From: Choanephora cucurbitarum
Lineage: Eukaryota; Mucoromycota; Mucoromycetes; Mucorales; Choanephoraceae
Direction: 5' to 3'
Length of the DNA: 64,000 nt
Assembly: GCA_025331435.1 (NCBI GenBank)
Contig: JAIWNI010000009.1
Span: 124,001-188,000, forward strand
The notes under the pieces were generated by a model. That model saw only the letters and a list, made by a program, of their open reading frames with translations, was not told where the DNA came from and made no database searches. Positions 60,826-64,000 of the stretch are shown here, piece after piece; positions within the stretch are counted from its first letter, which is position 1, and each line of letters opens with the position of its first letter. Both the position numbers and the translations under genes were made by a program.

Positions 60826-61179
60826 TCGGGGCAATAGACATGCATGAACTTGCAGTCACTTTCCTGCATTAGAAAAGTATCACAGCTAAAAGAACAAAGT
60901 TTCTACTTTTCAGACAAATCGCTCACATTTTGAGATTTAAAATATCTTGCTTTGAGACACTTTCTTAGAATGATAAGAATTGGCCACTTTTTTTTTCAAG
61001 AATGAGAGGCGTTCTTTCTAGTAGCTTTTAAACGGACTCTTGCATAGAAAACAGAGGTTTACTATCTCAGAGCGATTAGACTAGCTGACTTATTAAACTT
61101 TGTAACCTACAGAAAAATATTTCTTTTTTTCTTTCTTTCTTTCTTTATACATCTTTCATCAAAACGCGATCCAAACACT
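60826..61179. other. Divergent intergenic region
   Basis: Promoter region of the FAS1 protein gene (minus) and NSE2 (plus). A CTTT microsatellite (about 61127-61147) lies close to the NSE2 start. No gene seen. Confidence 0.45.
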
Positions 61180-62108
61180 ATGTCCAACCGAGAAACTACT
61201 TTAGAAGACATTCGAGATAACTTTAGCTTTGACAGCAGAAACAGTAACATCTTCTCTAATGTGACTGGTGATATCAGAGATCTTCAGTTGTTGATCCAAA
61301 AGGGTCAAGGTCACATCAAAACAGCAGCTGAAGAACATGAAGAAGCGAAAAGAGCAGAAAAAGTAAAGAAGGTCTCAAAAAAATATACAGAATGTTATCT
61401 GATAGCGTCTCAACAAATAGGTAGCAGCATTAGACGAACGATTCAAAAGACTGATTGACTTGAGCAATCAGCTTCATTGTCATAAGAATACCATGGATCA
61501 ACTAAAGACCCGTATCGATCGAGGAGAGAAAGTGGTAAAGACAATCACTCATTTATCAAGCATAACTGTACTTAACATTTTGACATATATCAGAAAGATA
61601 TTGCTGGTCACTATGAAAAAGAAAAGGATGTTCAGTCCAACAAGATCGCAGCTGATGAGTCCAAAAAGTTTTACCGCAATAACAGTTATCTTGCATTTCG
61701 ACAGCTACTTTGGGTAAGAACAAGCATATAAGAAAAAGAAAATTGAAAGTGCTAATATGAACATAGACCATTCACCACCCTGATGAAGAAATGCCTAGTT
61801 TAGTAGAGACCACTGAAGAAGATGATATTGTGATGGGTCCATCCAAGATCTCACTTAAATGCCCATTGACAACCACTTGGTTTGAAGATCCAATGACCAG
61901 CATTATCTGTAAACACACGTTTTCCAAATCAGCCATTTTCTCTCTATTTAGACATCAGAATGCTATCCCATGTCCCATTCCTGGCTGTAATCGTCCGGTA
62001 CAAAGAGCGTCATTAAAGCCTGATGATCTAATGGCAGAAAGAGTCAAGCGAGCCAAAGAGAGAGAAAAGGAAGGACAAAAAGCCACACAGTTCTTTGATG
62101 TTGAATAA
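61180..62108 (+). CDS. NSE2: SUMO E3 ligase Nse2/Mms21 (SP-RING) of the SMC5/6 complex
   Basis: Predicted 252-aa nuclear protein acting in DNA repair and replication through the SMC5/6 complex. Exons 61180-61362, 61421-61534, 61594-61713 and 61767-62108. The N-terminal half is helical (LEDIRDNFSF; LDERFKRLIDLSN; VQSNKIAADESKKFYRNN), which in the family binds Smc5. The C-terminal part has an SP-RING: SLKCPLTTTWFEDPMTSIIC, KHTFSKSAIFSLFRHQ, IPCPIPGCNRPVQRA, carrying the Cys/His ligands of Nse2-type rings. A charged C-terminal tail follows (RVKRAKEREKEG). The gene converges with the mitochondrial ribosomal protein gene, 29 bp between stops. Confidence 0.92.
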
Positions 62109-62137
62109 AAAAATCCCTTTATATATATGTGTGTGTA

Positions 62138-62773
62138 TTAAACTCTAAAATCGCAATGGTTATTGGTACTGGACATTAAGCCCATAGCTCTTGCACGCTT
62201 AATGGCCTTTGCTAATTTACGTTGATTCTTTGCACTAAGACCAGTTTGTTCGCGAGGTAAGATTTTACCCATATCAGATACAAAGTGTGTCAACAATCTA
62301 AAGTTCTTATATTCGTTCAAAGGATCAAGACCTAATACTTCGAATGCGTCTTCTGTAGGTGTTGGTCTACCACGCTTTTGACGTAAGGATTCTCTGTAGC
62401 GTGCATCGTTGAGATCTTCAGGGTGATAAATGTCACCTTCATGGTGCACCTTTTGGTTACGTTGAACAGCTTCAGAAATAGGCTTGGCCTTTTGTTCTAT
62501 AATTCCATATAAGTATGTAGTAATACAGCTATACTTTCAAACTTCTTACTGTTGACAGAATCTGCTAATAGATCAAGAGTAGCTTGTTGCAAGGCTATGT
62601 ATACATGTCAAAAATAGAATGAGTCGACGGTATGGTTAAAGTTAAAAAATAGTATAATTACGGGTTTCAGCATTGGTTAATTGTTGAGTTGCTTCAAAAG
62701 AAACCTTGTTGGAAGGTGCAGGGGCTCGAATGACCCGAGAAACAGATGAGAATGCACGGATTTGTGAAAACAT
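62138..62773 (-). CDS. RSM18: Mitochondrial ribosomal protein bS18m
   Basis: Predicted 171-aa small-subunit mitoribosomal protein; minus-strand exons 62773-62662, 62594-62550 and 62496-62138. The N-terminus ([20 protein letters not shown]) is an Arg/Ser-rich presequence. The S18 domain near the C-terminus has [40 protein letters not shown], and MGLM, matching the bacterial S18 pattern (D-x2-LL.+F+...G+I...R.TG....Q..+..AIKRAR). Length and order agree with fungal Rsm18. Confidence 0.92.
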
Positions 62774-63414
62774 GAGAGCAGTGTTATATAAAAAATTAGG
62801 TCAACAAGGGGTCTCTCTTTTACAGTGAAAAAAAAAAGGAAGGAAAAGGCAGCTTAAGTCTGAATTCAAATACAGCTTAGAGTGACTGCGGGTATTTGTA
62901 GTTTGACATGTTCATACCTATAGCTGTGTATAAGAAAGTAAAAAAGGTGTCTATGCTATTAGCGGAATATACAAGGAGTTCGTCCGAATGCTTTATTGGG
63001 AAAGGCAACAAAAGTTTATTTACTGAAGCTAACAATCCTTTGTCTGCCTTCTTCCAAGAAAGAAAGAAAGAGCATTGTACCGAGATATATCTACTTTAGT
63101 GTGTATATGTGTGCATATATACACTGATTATCTATCTTATGATTTAATAAGATCTTATCTTGTGTTTTATGATTGCAACTATCTCTTTAAAGCAATCCCT
63201 TCTATTACCTAAAAAGGGAAATTGTCTATTGTTCATCATTCACCGCCTGCTTTAAGCCAGGTCGGGAACAATCAGAAAAAAAAACAAGGGGAAGTTAGAT
63301 AGAGGTTTTGTCTATTCCGGAAAAATGAAATCCGGCTTTGTCATAATGCACCCAGCCTCTCTTTTCTTTTTCTTCTTTTTTCTTTTTTCTTTCTTGACAA
63401 ACAACCCTGAAGCG
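62774..63414. other. Divergent intergenic region
   Basis: Shared promoter region of the bS18m gene and the ceramide glucosyltransferase gene. A pyrimidine-rich leader (63356-63395) precedes the latter. An in-frame ATG at 63325 could extend the next gene with a hydrophobic leader. Confidence 0.45.
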
Positions 63415-64000
63415 ATGATCAGCTTGGTGTTCATCAGCTACCTTTTTACAGCGTGGTATTGTTTTATGTTTGTCTTGAGTCTATTTGGACAATATATTGC
63501 GTAAAGACACAATGATTTCTGCATTACTGCACTTGTTCTCTCCTGAACTAAAATGAAAAGAGATTATTATTGATAGACAATCGAGGTACAATACCAAGCC
63601 AAAGCCGAAATCGTCTCAACTACCAGCTACAGAAGCAGAAGGCGTGTCTATCATTCGGCCTTTGAAGGGTGTCGATTTAGAATTAGAAGTCAACCTGAGG
63701 TCCTCTTTCGAACAGAATTATCCTAAATTTGAAGTAATTTTTTCAGTCGCATCAGCTCAAGATCCTGCCATTCTTATTGTCAAGAAGCTACAACAAGCCT
63801 ATCCCCATGTCGATAGTCGCCTGATTATAGGTAAAAGCTGAAGGAAACTACGCATACATGACAGATCATTGAATATCTCCTCTTTATTAAAAAAAAAGGT
63901 GATCATCAAGTAGGCATCAATCCAAAGATCAACAATATGATTGAATCTTATAAGACAGCTAAATACAATATTCTCTGGATTTTGGACTCAAATGTTCATG
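63415..64000 (+). CDS. Ceramide glucosyltransferase, 5' part only
   Basis: First enzyme of glucosylceramide synthesis (UDP-glucose to ceramide, GT21 family), acting in Golgi/ER membranes. Cut by the window end. Exons 63415-63500, 63577-63830 and 63899-beyond 64000. An N-terminal membrane anchor (LVFISYLFTAWYCFMFVLSL) is followed by SIIRPLKGVDLELEVNLRSS, YPKFEVIFSVASAQDPAI, KKLQQAYPHVDSRLIIGDHQ, VGINPKINNMIESYKTAKYN, and LWILDSNVHV, which follow the GT21 pattern through the first catalytic Asp region. The start at 63415 is chosen for the anchor; the ATG at 63325 is an alternative in the same frame. Confidence 0.9.

Noticed and set aside
62817..62828. TTTTACAGTG resembling the transposon end
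   Set aside because: Isolated match without subterminal repeats or a partner end nearby; likely chance.
1..64000. tRNA, rRNA or CRISPR features
   Set aside because: Scanning by eye for GTTCGA-type T-loops and for regularly spaced repeats gave nothing convincing; a tRNAscan-SE run would be needed to be sure.

Overview
The window looks like nuclear DNA of a fungus, most probably an early-diverging Mucoromycota species of the Mucorales type. The evidence is AT-rich DNA, many short GT-AG introns (mostly 50-90 nt, with CTAAC/CTAAT-like branch sites), typical fungal gene content (Pil1 eisosome protein, Lys9, RTA1-like protein, Gpi10, histone H1, FAS1 protein), and a split Zn2Cys6 cluster joined to a PAS-like domain of a style I associate with Mucorales. 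Species cannot be fixed from sequence alone. I found no tRNA, rRNA, CRISPR or plasmid features. Gene models below were built by joining exons by hand so that every splice is GT-AG and the reading frame is kept; exon limits are given in each entry.

Layout. 0.7-7.2 kb: an RRM protein, a Zn2Cys6/PAS transcription factor, ribose-5-phosphate isomerase and histone H1. 7.2-12.6 kb and 14.1-17.6 kb: gene-poor DNA around a SAM-PH protein (12.6-14.1 kb), with a faint Tc1/mariner relic. 17,636-22,551: a complete-looking 4.9 kb CACTA-like (Tnp2-type) DNA transposon with matching CACTGTAAAAAAA ends, dense subterminal repeats, an unbroken 900-aa transposase and a divergently transcribed 203-aa coiled-coil protein of unknown family. 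Its right end lies 71 bp from the start codon of GPI10. 22.6-42.0 kb: gene-dense housekeeping DNA (GPI10, F-box-like protein, sugar transporter with a 5-nt exon, FKBP isomerase, 1-Cys peroxiredoxin, rhodanese-methyltransferase, membrane propeller-like protein, Cox8/COX7C, LYS9, DNAJC8-like, RTA1-like), with a gap at 37-38.7 kb. 42.0-47.9 kb: a gene desert with a decayed transposase. 47.9-51.4 kb: a small Cys/His protein, Pil1, and a secreted protein. 51.4-53.8 kb: a desert holding a large inverted repeat whose outer 170 bp are identical in both arms. 53.8-64.0 kb: glutamate decarboxylase, a secreted beta-propeller-like protein with an acidic repeat tail, a five-repeat FAS1 membrane protein, NSE2, mitochondrial bS18m, and the start of a ceramide glucosyltransferase cut by the window end.

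How the parts relate. Most genes are independent housekeeping units, often convergent with 24-120 bp between stop codons. Three encode secretory or cell-surface machinery (GPI10, the FAS1 protein, ceramide glucosyltransferase). The main candidate for something undescribed is the two-gene transposon: a Tnp2-type transposase with an N-terminal C2H2 finger, plus a separate coiled-coil partner that could fill the role TnpA plays in plant En/Spm. The second is the 51.8-52.4 kb fold-back, which could give a long hairpin RNA.
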